Below, piece after piece: positions 56,604 to 64,000 of a stretch of DNA of 64,000 nt. The first letter of the stretch is position 1; each line of letters begins with the position of its first letter. Location of the stretch: NCBI GenBank assembly GCA_000169075.1, contig AAVT01000001.1:434001-498000 (forward strand), written 5' to 3'. Source of the stretch: a marine gamma proteobacterium HTCC2143 (lineage in GTDB: Bacteria; Pseudomonadota; Gammaproteobacteria; Pseudomonadales; Dasaniaceae). The position numbers were made by a program, and so were the translations under genes. The notes beneath the pieces are model-generated. The model had not been told where the DNA came from. It saw nothing but the letters and a program-made list of their open reading frames with translations, and ran no database searches.

Positions 56604-57827
56604 TTAATGCTCAGATTCTGATGAGTAGCGATCGCTTATGCCTAACAAATATAATATACCGTCTAGCCCAAGTGTTGATATCGATTGTTTGGCAGATTTT
56701 TTTACAATGGGTTTGGCTCGAAAAGCGATTCCAAGACCCGCAATACTAAGCATCGGTAGATCATTTGCACCATCGCCAACGGCGATCGATTGTTCTAGTG
56801 ATATATTTTCTTTACGGGCAATGTCTTGCAGTAATTCTGCTTTTCTTTTCCCATCAACGACAGTGCCGGTTACATTACCCGTAACTTTCCCGTCTACAAT
56901 TTCTAACTCGTTGGCATAAACATAATCGATCTTCAATTTTTCCTGCAAGTATTTACCGAAATAATTAAAACCTCCACTCAGAATTGCTGTTTTGTATCCT
57001 AGTCGTTTCAATGTTGAAACTAACTTTTCAGCGCCTTCAGTAATCGGCAAGTTTCTGGCAGTTTCTTCTAAAATAGATTCATCTAAACCTTTTAATAAGG
57101 CGACTCTGGCACAAAAACTAGCGGTAAAATCAAGCTCACCAGCCATTGCCCTTTCAGTAATCTTTGACACTTCCTCGCCTACACCGGCCGCAATTGCTAG
57201 CTCATCAATCACTTCTGCTTCTATTAGTGTGGAATCCATGTCAAAGACAACGAGCCGACGATTGCGGCGGAACATATTATCTTCTTGAAAGGCAATATCA
57301 ATATCGAATCGACTCGATAATTCCATTAACTCACTGCGAAAAAGTGCGCTACTGGCTACGGAGCCACGGACGGAAAATTCAACGCAGGCCTTAGTTTGGT
57401 CATGGACCCCATCCAACGGAACTCGGCCCGACAAGCGGTCAATACGGTCGATATTCAAATTATTATGCGCAACGACTGCGGTTACCGCTGACAAGTGCTC
57501 TGCCGTTATCATTCTTGCCAGCAACGTTACAATATGACGCGGCTTACCTTGACCCATCACCCATTGACCATAACTCTGTTCATTGATCGGTGAAAAACGC
57601 ACGGTCAAACCAAGTTCGTGGGTTCGAAACAGAATATCTTTTAACAGTGGTGATGACTCAGCACTCGCCGGTATCTCAACCAGAAGACCTAGGGACAATG
57701 TATCGTGAATAACGGCTTGTCCAATATCGAGAATATTGACCTCGTAACCTGCCAGTATTTCGGTCACTGAAGACGTTAGCCCCGGCTTATCATCGCCGGC
57801 AATGTTAATCAGTATAATTTCTTTCAC
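56604..57827 (-). CDS. serB: Phosphoserine phosphatase with ACT domains
   Basis: A 407-residue enzyme releasing serine from phosphoserine. N-terminal ACT-like domain pair (residues 1-175), then HAD motif I VVFDMDSTLIEAE (Asp196, Asp198), motif II LSGGFNYF, and the Lys/Asp motifs AVGDGANDLPMLSIAG. The ACT part probably senses serine. In Pseudomonas serB is also next to fimX. Confidence 0.93.
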   Translation of the reverse strand: MKEIILINIAGDDKPGLTSSVTEILAGYEVNILDIGQAVIHDTLSLGLLVEIPASAESSPLLKDILFRTHELGLTVRFSPINEQSYGQWVMGQGKPRHIVTLLARMITAEHLSAVTAVVAHNNLNIDRIDRLSGRVPLDGVHDQTKACVEFSVRGSVASSALFRSELMELSSRFDIDIAFQEDNMFRRNRRLVVFDMDSTLIEAEVIDELAIAAGVGEEVSKITERAMAGELDFTASFCARVALLKGLDESILEETARNLPITEGAEKLVSTLKRLGYKTAILSGGFNYFGKYLQEKLKIDYVYANELEIVDGKVTGNVTGTVVDGKRKAELLQDIARKENISLEQSIAVGDGANDLPMLSIAGLGIAFRAKPIVKKSAKQSISTLGLDGILYLLGISDRYSSESEH

Positions 57828-58002
57828 AAAACGAGCCTTATTGGGTCAGGGGAACAATATTCTAAAGAGTGCTATTGTACCGGCAGTGTCGGATAGCACC
57901 AAATTTACTCGGCCAAACAGCCCTCATCGTCTATACTCGGTGATTCAGTACTCATGCATTTATCCGTTTTTTACATTCTCGCTCGTTCAAAATAGACTGT
58001 TC

Positions 58003-59247
58003 ATGCTCAAAGACCAACTTACTACAAAATTTCTGCAACTTTCGATCCCGCAAAAAGCCTCGCTCTTATGCGCTATGTGCTGTTTTTCAGTAGCACTCTG
58101 CGTCGTTGCCGCAAGCCATATCAGTGACAAACAGCTTATTCAAATCAGTGGTCAACTTTACGGTGAGAGTCTCACTCGTCAACTCGCTCGGGATGCCAGC
58201 AAGCCACTGGTACAGGGCGATAAACTCAGTCTGCAATCACTGCTTAATAAACTGGTGGAGAGTCCAATCGTTACCAGAGGCTCAATCTACGATCTCGAGA
58301 ATAATTTGATCGCAGACGCTGGAAATATTCGGAGAAAAGCACAGTCCATATCAGCTTCGATAACTTTTCAGGACAGTATAGCCGGGTATGCTGTTATGAC
58401 TCTGGATGCAACACTCCTGTTACAACAAGTGAACAGAGCAAGCTGGCAACTTATTTCGCTTGTGTTTGTATTGTCCGGCCTCTCTTTTTTCCTCTGTCTT
58501 ATTCCCGCAAGATATCTCAGTACAGCATTGAAAGACCTGGCTGCGATTGCTGGTATCCCGCCAAATCAGCGCAACATCAATAGTCATATTGGTTATCGAG
58601 GAGAAGATGAACTCCAGCAATTAGCTGATCAAATACTCTCTGCAGCGCCGGCAGCGCAAGATAGTGACCAACACGATTTTGCTGAAGCTGTGTTGGTAAT
58701 CGAACTGAAGAATCTCTCTGAGCTGAGGCAGCGATTAAACCATCAGGAAATAGAGTTGCTGATGTCGACAACAAACCAGCAACTGACGATGATCAGCAAA
58801 TTGTACGATGGCAGGCTGTCGATACATCGGAGCAACGGCTTTTGCATAACATTTAGTCGAGAAAACGGCGACGGCGATTTTCCATTTCGCACCGTTTGCT
58901 CAGGTTTGTTAGTGTTACGGTGGTTACGACTATCCTTGTTGGATGTTTGCGGAGGTATCGCTTTCACCAGTCGCTCTCTGCCAATCAATCCTACTGAGCG
59001 ACTTTTTTTTCAACAGGCACTGATTGAACGCGCTATCGCCAATGCTGGCGCCGCTGATAATCAGTTAGTCGCTGAAGACAATCTCTATCAGCATGCCAGC
59101 GTGAAAGGGCGAGTAGCAAAGAAACAACTTTTAGAGGCCGGCGGCGCCCAACCTGCTCGGCTCATTATCGACCAAGTAAACGCGCCATACAGCGAGCTGC
59201 TAGCTCGCCAATTTGATACGCTTTGCCGCCAATTTAGCGTTCAATAA
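58003..59247 (+). CDS. Hypothetical two-helix membrane protein (PA4961-like)
   Basis: A 414-residue protein from the ATG at 58003; the frame runs back to 57802 but that stretch reads as non-coding leader. One membrane helix near residues 24-42, a periplasmic segment, a second helix near 148-170, then a cytoplasmic half containing [15 protein letters not shown] and an uncharacterised C-terminal domain. Position between serB and parC matches a conserved hypothetical in Pseudomonas. Topology resembles a sensor without a kinase or GGDEF domain. Its 3' end overlaps parC by 14 nt, convergent. Confidence 0.65.
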   Translation: MLKDQLTTKFLQLSIPQKASLLCAMCCFSVALCVVAASHISDKQLIQISGQLYGESLTRQLARDASKPLVQGDKLSLQSLLNKLVESPIVTRGSIYDLENNLIADAGNIRRKAQSISASITFQDSIAGYAVMTLDATLLLQQVNRASWQLISLVFVLSGLSFFLCLIPARYLSTALKDLAAIAGIPPNQRNINSHIGYRGEDELQQLADQILSAAPAAQDSDQHDFAEAVLVIELKNLSELRQRLNHQEIELLMSTTNQQLTMISKLYDGRLSIHRSNGFCITFSRENGDGDFPFRTVCSGLLVLRWLRLSLLDVCGGIAFTSRSLPINPTERLFFQQALIERAIANAGAADNQLVAEDNLYQHASVKGRVAKKQLLEAGGAQPARLIIDQVNAPYSELLARQFDTLCRQFSVQ

Positions 59248-61495
59248 CCTCGACCATATCAACTTTCTGAAACCCTCTGGGTAGTTTATGTCCGCGACGG
59301 CCGCGTTCTCCCATATAATGATCAAGTTCACTAAACTTCATATTCACATAGCGTTTTCCTGCATGAACTCGCAGTGTGTCACGCTCATTAATAATTGCCA
59401 CTGCAACAACAAACTCCTCGCGAGCCTGCAGGCGGGATGGGGGAATGCCAATAATTTTATTCCCTTTACCTCTGGACATTGTCGGCAATTCGGTAAGAGG
59501 AAAGATTAACATCCGCCCTTCATTGCTCACAGCCGCTACATACCGCAGTTCAGTTTCCGTTCCAGCAACCATTCCAGGCTGCAATACTCTCGCCCCTTTG
59601 GGCAAGCTTAGTGCAGCTTTTCCCGCCTTATTTTTAGTTTGCAAATCCGAAAATTTAACGACAAATCCATAACCGGCATCGGAAGCGAGCAAATATAAAT
59701 CATCCGCCCGGCCCATCATTAGACCTTCAAAACTTGCACCGGATGGCGAATTGATGCGACCGGTTAACGGCTCTCCCTGGCCGCGAGCAGATGGCAAACT
59801 ATGTGCAGCGACGGTATAGGCCTTGCCCGTAGAATCCAATATTACTACCGACTGATTAGACTTACCTTTAGCGGCCAGATGAAAACTATCCCCCGACTTA
59901 TAACTGAGGCTCTGTGGGTCTATATCATGACCTTTTGCAGATCGTACCCAGCCTTTCTCCGACAACACAACGGTCACTGGTTCAGTGGTCATCAGCTCTT
60001 CTTCGGTAAATGCTTTTGCTTCACCTCGACTCGCGATTGGAGATCGGCGATCATCACCATACTCTTCGGCTACTTCCAGTAATTCTTTTTTTACCAGCGT
60101 CTTCAGACGACGTGCAGAAGCTAATATTTGTTCAAGGTTTTCTTTTTCTTTTTCCAGATCTTCCTCTTCACTACGGATTTTAACCTCTTCCAATCGCGCC
60201 AACTGTCGCAACTTGGTTTCCATAATATATTCGGCTTGCATTTCTACAAGATCAAAGCGCTCTATCAAAACAGGTTTGGGATATTCTTCCTCTCGAATAA
60301 TACGAATGACTTCGTCAACATTGAGGTAAACAATCATCAAAGCCGCCAGTCGCATCAATCGCTCCTCTACTTTCTGGAGGCGATGCTGTAAACGTCTTCG
60401 CACGGTATCTGAACGGAACTGCAGCCACTCCGTCAGTATCTTGTCCAATGACTTAACCTCGGGGCCACCATCAATACCAATCATGTTGAGATTTACGCGA
60501 TAGGTGCGCTCTAGATCGGTAGAAGCGAATAGGTGATTCATCATCGGTTCGATATCGACCCGATTCGATTTGGGTATGATGACTAGCCTGGTGGGATTTT
60601 CATGGTCTGATTCATCGCGTAAATCCGCTACCATCGGTAATTTTTTAGCATGGATCTGCTGCGCTATTTGCTCCAGTATTTTTGACCCTGACACTTGGTG
60701 GGGCAGTGCCGTCACCACAACATCGCTACCCTCTTTTTGCCAAACAGCTCGCATGCGAATACTGCCTTTACCGGTCTTATACATATTACGCATGTCATCA
60801 ATCGGCGTAATTATCTCCGCATCAGTCGGATAGTCGGGTCCCTGTATATGTTCACATAACTGGTCTATCGTCGTCGTCGGCTCTTCTAACAATCGAATGC
60901 ACGCACTGACCACTTCCCGCAAGTTATGTGGGGGAATATCAGTAGCCATACCAACAGCGATGCCGGTGGTACCATTGAGCAAAACGTTGGGAACGCGTGC
61001 CGGCAAAACTTTCGGCTCATCCATAGTGCCATCAAAATTTGCCTGCCAGGCAACAGTACCCTGCCCGAGCTCAGCCAGCAGTAGGTCGGAAAAAGCAGCT
61101 AGTTTTGATTCGGTATACCGCATCGCGGCAAATGATTTAGGATCATCACTGGCCCCCCAGTTGCCCTGACCGTCGACCAGCGGATAACGATAGGAAAAAT
61201 TCTGAGCCATCAACACCATGGCTTCATAGACTGAACTATCGCCATGGGGATGATATTTACCAATAACATCACCGACCGTGCGCGCTGATTTTTTGTATTT
61301 GGCACCAGCCTTGAGGCCTAGTTCGCTCATCGCATACACGATACGCCGCTGTACCGGTTTCAAACCATCAGAGATATTCGGCAAGGCCCGGTCTAAAATG
61401 ACATACATGGAATAATCCAGGTACGCCTTTTCAGTATAGTGTTTCAGGGAGACTTGTTCGACGCCGTCAGCAGCGATATGAAACTGGTCTGACAT
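59234..61495 (-). CDS. parC: DNA topoisomerase IV subunit A
   Basis: A 753-residue type II topoisomerase A subunit that decatenates daughter chromosomes. The active-site tyrosine is in [10 protein letters not shown] (Tyr127). The quinolone-determining region is [15 protein letters not shown], with Ser87 and Glu91 at the positions mutated in resistant E. coli, thus wild type. The C-terminal beta-pinwheel follows about residue 500. ATG 61495 was preferred; a GTG at 61507 adds four residues. No parE is in the window; in Pseudomonas it is a few genes away. Confidence 0.94.
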   Translation of the reverse strand: MSDQFHIAADGVEQVSLKHYTEKAYLDYSMYVILDRALPNISDGLKPVQRRIVYAMSELGLKAGAKYKKSARTVGDVIGKYHPHGDSSVYEAMVLMAQNFSYRYPLVDGQGNWGASDDPKSFAAMRYTESKLAAFSDLLLAELGQGTVAWQANFDGTMDEPKVLPARVPNVLLNGTTGIAVGMATDIPPHNLREVVSACIRLLEEPTTTIDQLCEHIQGPDYPTDAEIITPIDDMRNMYKTGKGSIRMRAVWQKEGSDVVVTALPHQVSGSKILEQIAQQIHAKKLPMVADLRDESDHENPTRLVIIPKSNRVDIEPMMNHLFASTDLERTYRVNLNMIGIDGGPEVKSLDKILTEWLQFRSDTVRRRLQHRLQKVEERLMRLAALMIVYLNVDEVIRIIREEEYPKPVLIERFDLVEMQAEYIMETKLRQLARLEEVKIRSEEEDLEKEKENLEQILASARRLKTLVKKELLEVAEEYGDDRRSPIASRGEAKAFTEEELMTTEPVTVVLSEKGWVRSAKGHDIDPQSLSYKSGDSFHLAAKGKSNQSVVILDSTGKAYTVAAHSLPSARGQGEPLTGRINSPSGASFEGLMMGRADDLYLLASDAGYGFVVKFSDLQTKNKAGKAALSLPKGARVLQPGMVAGTETELRYVAAVSNEGRMLIFPLTELPTMSRGKGNKIIGIPPSRLQAREEFVVAVAIINERDTLRVHAGKRYVNMKFSELDHYMGERGRRGHKLPRGFQKVDMVEVIER

Positions 61496-61689
61496 AGATT
61501 TTTCCACTTGTTGAAGAGACTATAAACAGGGGTGAATTATCCCTTATAAGTCAGCTGGCTACCAGCACCCCAACACGCTAAATCACAGCATTGACAGGGT
61601 TAATGACACTGCATTTTCAGCGTCAACTCGGTAGCTTGGCCGGCATAAAAAAACGCCAGCGCTTCAACCGATGGACGGCATGAGCCCGT

Positions 61690-61899
61690 CTACAGGGTCT
61701 GGACTTTGCGCTTGCCACATCGACCGCACTCAGAAACCGTCACAAGCTTGCCCTGCTTTACGTCGAATCTCTGCGCAGTGACAATCATCCACTTATGATG
61801 CCCTTGCCGGCATAAAGTATGACCGCGCCTATCACGAGTTACGGCGGGCTTTTTGAAAGGTAATATGTCAGCCAAAGAGGTGCCTATTTGAACTCCCAT
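61690..61899 (-). CDS. Small zinc-ribbon protein (69 aa)
   Basis: A 69-residue protein with a likely zinc site: Cys/His in HTLCRQGHHKW and CGRCGKRK at the C-terminus. The mid-segment RFDVKQGKLVTVSECGRC is highly patterned, and I recall similar small conserved hypotheticals in Gammaproteobacteria. Function unknown; may bind nucleic acid. It is upstream of parC on the same strand across a 194-bp gap, which contains a reverse-strand T7 run near 61646-61653 that may end its transcript. Confidence 0.65.
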   Translation of the reverse strand: MGVQIGTSLADILPFKKPAVTRDRRGHTLCRQGHHKWMIVTAQRFDVKQGKLVTVSECGRCGKRKVQTL

Positions 61900-62039
61900 G
61901 TTCTTCAGTGACTATTAGTGCACGGCATAATCCCTGGCGTCAAGTTGTCGACTCACTACAAAGTAAGTAATATTGCGACCAAAAGATGTCTCAAGCTTAT
62001 CAAACGATTAAGCTAAACCTTCATTGACACGGTCTTATT

Positions 62040-62522
62040 ATGAAAATTAGCTCTAAATCCGTTGTAGCTTTTCACTACACTTTGTTTAATGAGACGGGTG
62101 ACGAAGTAGAGAGTAGTCGCGATAGCGAACCATCCCTATGTTTAATAGGTGCAGGCAACATTCTTCCCGGGCTCGAGCAGGCCATAATGACCAAACAAGC
62201 CGGCGACAAGGTCGACGTTACACTGGAACCACGCTTGGCATACGGCGTATTGCAGGCCGATAAAAAAGACCGCGTATCCGCCAAATATCTAAAGCATGAG
62301 GGTAAACTTCATCCGGGTAAAGTTGTTAGCATCAATACCAAACAAGGTGCTCAGACCGCCACCGTGGTTAAAGTTGGCAAGTTCAGCGTAGATATTGACC
62401 TCAACCACCCCCTTGCCGGGCAAACGGTAACATTTGCCATCGAAATTGATAACGTGCGCGCCGCCACTCAGGAAGAAATAAGTCACGGCCACGCCCATGG
62501 CGCTGGCGGCCATCAGCACTAG
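62040..62522 (+). CDS. slyD: FKBP-type peptidyl-prolyl isomerase SlyD
   Basis: A 160-residue cytoplasmic folding catalyst and metallochaperone. FKBP core (VVAFHYTLFNETGDEVESS, GNILPGLEQAI), the insert-in-flap domain (YLKHEGKLHPGKVVSIN), and NHPLAGQTVTFAIEI. The C-terminus is short and histidine-rich (GHAHGAGGHQH), suitable for nickel binding but shorter than the E. coli tail. Divergent from the zinc-ribbon gene. Confidence 0.9.
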   Translation: MKISSKSVVAFHYTLFNETGDEVESSRDSEPSLCLIGAGNILPGLEQAIMTKQAGDKVDVTLEPRLAYGVLQADKKDRVSAKYLKHEGKLHPGKVVSINTKQGAQTATVVKVGKFSVDIDLNHPLAGQTVTFAIEIDNVRAATQEEISHGHAHGAGGHQH

Positions 62523-62826
62523 TCAATCTTGTAAGGGCCTTGCCCAAACAGCAATGATGCCCGATCGATTTTCGCGACTGACAATCATGAACACTTGGGT
62601 GCACCACGATAGTTATCGCTATTCAGAGGCCATTAGAAAGTGGAATAGTCAATGGCATGAGAACAGTCTATAAGCCCAGAACAGAAACGCAGGGGAGCGG
62701 CCGCACCACCTATGGCATAAGGACTCTGCTACTTTATTTTACCCTCAAAAGGCAGTACTCTGTCTGATGGAGTCCAGCTCTGACTCCGCTTGACACTTAA
62801 TACATTAAATCACCGGCGAGAAACAA
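62523..62826. other. Intergenic region before the PQQ alcohol dehydrogenase
   Basis: 304 bp between slyD and the next gene. GGAGTC (62769-62774) and GACTCC (62782-62787) form a 6-bp inverted repeat 40 nt before the ATG, a possible operator. A TTGACA at 62789 has no well-spaced -10. No RNA gene seen. Confidence 0.45.
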
Positions 62827-64000
62827 ATGCTTACATTAATAAGACTCGTATTACTCACCACACTAACACTAACGATAGCGGCTTGCGGCCAGTCGGAAAC
62901 AGGTGCTGAAGTAGCCCCTGTGATTGAAAAATCCGCCGATGCGTCTGTAACAGCCGCTAAAATTATTAAAGCGGAGTCCTCCGGCTGGCTATCTCACGGA
63001 CGAACTTATTCAGAACAAAGGCATTCGCCCTTAACCGGCGTTAATACAAAAAATGTCGCGGAGCTAGGTGTACTTTGGTCTTATGATCTCGGTACTAGTC
63101 GCGGCATTGAAACTACGCCGATTGTCCATAATGGCGTCATGTATGTCACGTCAACATGGAATATTGTTCACGCACTGGACGCAAAAACCGGCCTTAAATT
63201 GTGGACCTTTGACCCTGTAGTCGATAAAACCCAAGCGTCTAAAGCCTGTTGCGATGTCGTCAACAGAGGCGTCGCCCTCTGGGGCGACTCAGTATTTACC
63301 GCAACAATTGACGGTCGACTGATTTCCCTAAACGCTACGACCGGCGACACAAACTGGGATATCAACACTATCGACAAAACCAAATCCTATACCATTACCG
63401 GCGCACCGAGAATCATCAACGGTATGGTCATCATCGGCAACGGCGGTGCCGAGCTCGGTGTGCGGGGCTATATCAGCGCCTACGATGCAGAAACTGGAGA
63501 GCAGATCTGGCGCTTTTATACCGTACCCGGCAACCCGGCCGATGGCTTTGAAAATAAAACCATGGAAATGGCTGCCAAAACTTGGAATGGCGAATATTGG
63601 GCCGCTGGTGGCGGAGGTACTGCATGGGATTCAATGGCCTATGATCCTGAGTTAGATTTGCTCTATGTTGGCGTCGGTAATGGCTCACCGTGGAATCAAA
63701 GTATTCGCAGCCCTGGCGGTGGTGACAATCTGTTTCTATCATCAATAGTGGCGGTGCGGCCAGCTACCGGCGAATATGTTTGGCACTACCAAACTACGCC
63801 GGGAGAAACCTGGGATTATACCGCCACCCAGCACATGATCTTGGCAGAGCTAAATATTGATGGCATCGAACGAAAAGTCATCATGCAAGCGCCTAAAAAT
63901 GGTTTCTTCTATGTCATTGACCGCGAGACCGGAGAATTTATATCGGCAGATAATTTTGTTCCCGTTACATGGGCTACGCATATCGATCAGGAAACAGGCA
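62827..64000 (+). CDS. PQQ-dependent alcohol dehydrogenase, lipoprotein type (3' end beyond window)
   Basis: The frame is open from ATG 62827 to the window edge (391 codons visible). The N-terminus [20 protein letters not shown] has a lipobox IAAC (Cys20), so the protein is probably a lipid-anchored periplasmic enzyme. The mature part is a PQQ propeller: [14 protein letters not shown], the adjacent cysteine pair SKACCDVV whose vicinal disulfide lies over PQQ in alcohol and methanol dehydrogenases, and [29 protein letters not shown]. It should oxidise alcohols. A haem c domain, common in type II enzymes, would lie past the window. It differs from the first PQQ dehydrogenase, which lacks the Cys pair. 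Confidence 0.88.
   Translation, partial: MLTLIRLVLLTTLTLTIAACGQSETGAEVAPVIEKSADASVTAAKIIKAESSGWLSHGRTYSEQRHSPLTGVNTKNVAELGVLWSYDLGTSRGIETTPIVHNGVMYVTSTWNIVHALDAKTGLKLWTFDPVVDKTQASKACCDVVNRGVALWGDSVFTATIDGRLISLNATTGDTNWDINTIDKTKSYTITGAPRIINGMVIIGNGGAELGVRGYISAYDAETGEQIWRFYTVPGNPADGFENKTMEMAAKTWNGEYWAAGGGGTAWDSMAYDPELDLLYVGVGNGSPWNQSIRSPGGGDNLFLSSIVAVRPATGEYVWHYQTTPGETWDYTATQHMILAELNIDGIERKVIMQAPKNGFFYVIDRETGEFISADNFVPVTWATHIDQETG

Noticed and set aside
57802..58002. Upstream extension of the membrane protein at 58 kb
   Set aside because: It overlaps the serB start in antisense and reads as non-coding; the later ATG starts just before the first membrane helix.
1..64000. tRNA, rRNA, CRISPR, prophage or complete insertion sequence
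   Set aside because: Reading both strands I saw no cloverleaf-like tRNA ends, no spaced direct repeats, and no transposase or phage structural gene; a tRNAscan or CRISPR search would be needed to exclude small ones.

Overview
The window is a contiguous stretch of a Gammaproteobacterium chromosome with moderate GC content (judged by eye). The right half, from about 33.6 kb on, is housekeeping sequence in an order known from Pseudomonas and relatives: dsbD-aroQ-accB-prmA-DUF3426-dusB-fis-purH-purD, and later a hypothetical protein-fimX-serB-membrane protein-parC. The left half is accessory or catabolic: acyl-CoA enzymes, short-chain dehydrogenases, PQQ dehydrogenase, MFS transporters and arsenic detoxification. 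Housekeeping order plus acyl-CoA and PQQ catabolism fits a marine-type Cellvibrionales/Spongiibacteraceae-like bacterium, but that placement is inference.

Layout. 0-2.2 kb: a SOUL haem-binding protein (cut by the window edge), a tiny ORF and a KefB-type antiporter. 2.5-7.4 kb: a GST with a signal peptide, a DUF4136 lipoprotein, an MDR oxidoreductase with a TetR regulator, and a CaiB-type CoA-transferase. 7.5-10.7 kb: a two-gene sugar operon (GH2 glycosidase plus MFS carrier, overlapping by 4 nt). 10.7-17.7 kb: NfeD/stomatin pair, YihG-like acyltransferase, DUF1295 membrane protein, DUF523-DUF1722 protein, carbonic anhydrase, MFS. 18-31.9 kb: catabolic block with a PQQ dehydrogenase carrying a haem c domain, SDRs, an enoyl-CoA hydratase-like protein lacking both catalytic glutamates, a thiolase-like protein, an amidohydrolase, an acr3-arsC pair, a true thiolase and another MFS. 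31.9-38.9 kb: GST, DUF808 and PolB (overlapping genes), YajG, DUF2333, a PCuAC copper chaperone and a lipoprotein. 39-49.6 kb: the Pseudomonas-like housekeeping run. 49.6-52.3 kb: all the genes needed to make EF-P and beta-lysylate it (epmA, efp, epmB). 52.5-61.5 kb: the FimX neighbourhood, serB, a membrane protein and parC. 61.7-64 kb: a zinc-ribbon protein, slyD and a lipoprotein-type PQQ alcohol dehydrogenase that runs off the end.

The most striking observation is that the conserved aroQ-accB-accC-prmA block has lost accC and most of accB. Only the first 63 codons of accB remain, without the biotin domain, between intact aroQ and prmA. AccB and AccC are normally essential, so working copies must exist elsewhere or the locus is misassembled. 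Other decayed or unusual items are a C-terminal TetR fragment at 26.2 kb, a possible LysR remnant at 5.9 kb overlapping a perfect 14-bp inverted repeat, a GST with two plausible starts (exported or cytoplasmic), and several very short ORFs. I saw no CRISPR array, complete insertion sequence, prophage, rRNA or tRNA.
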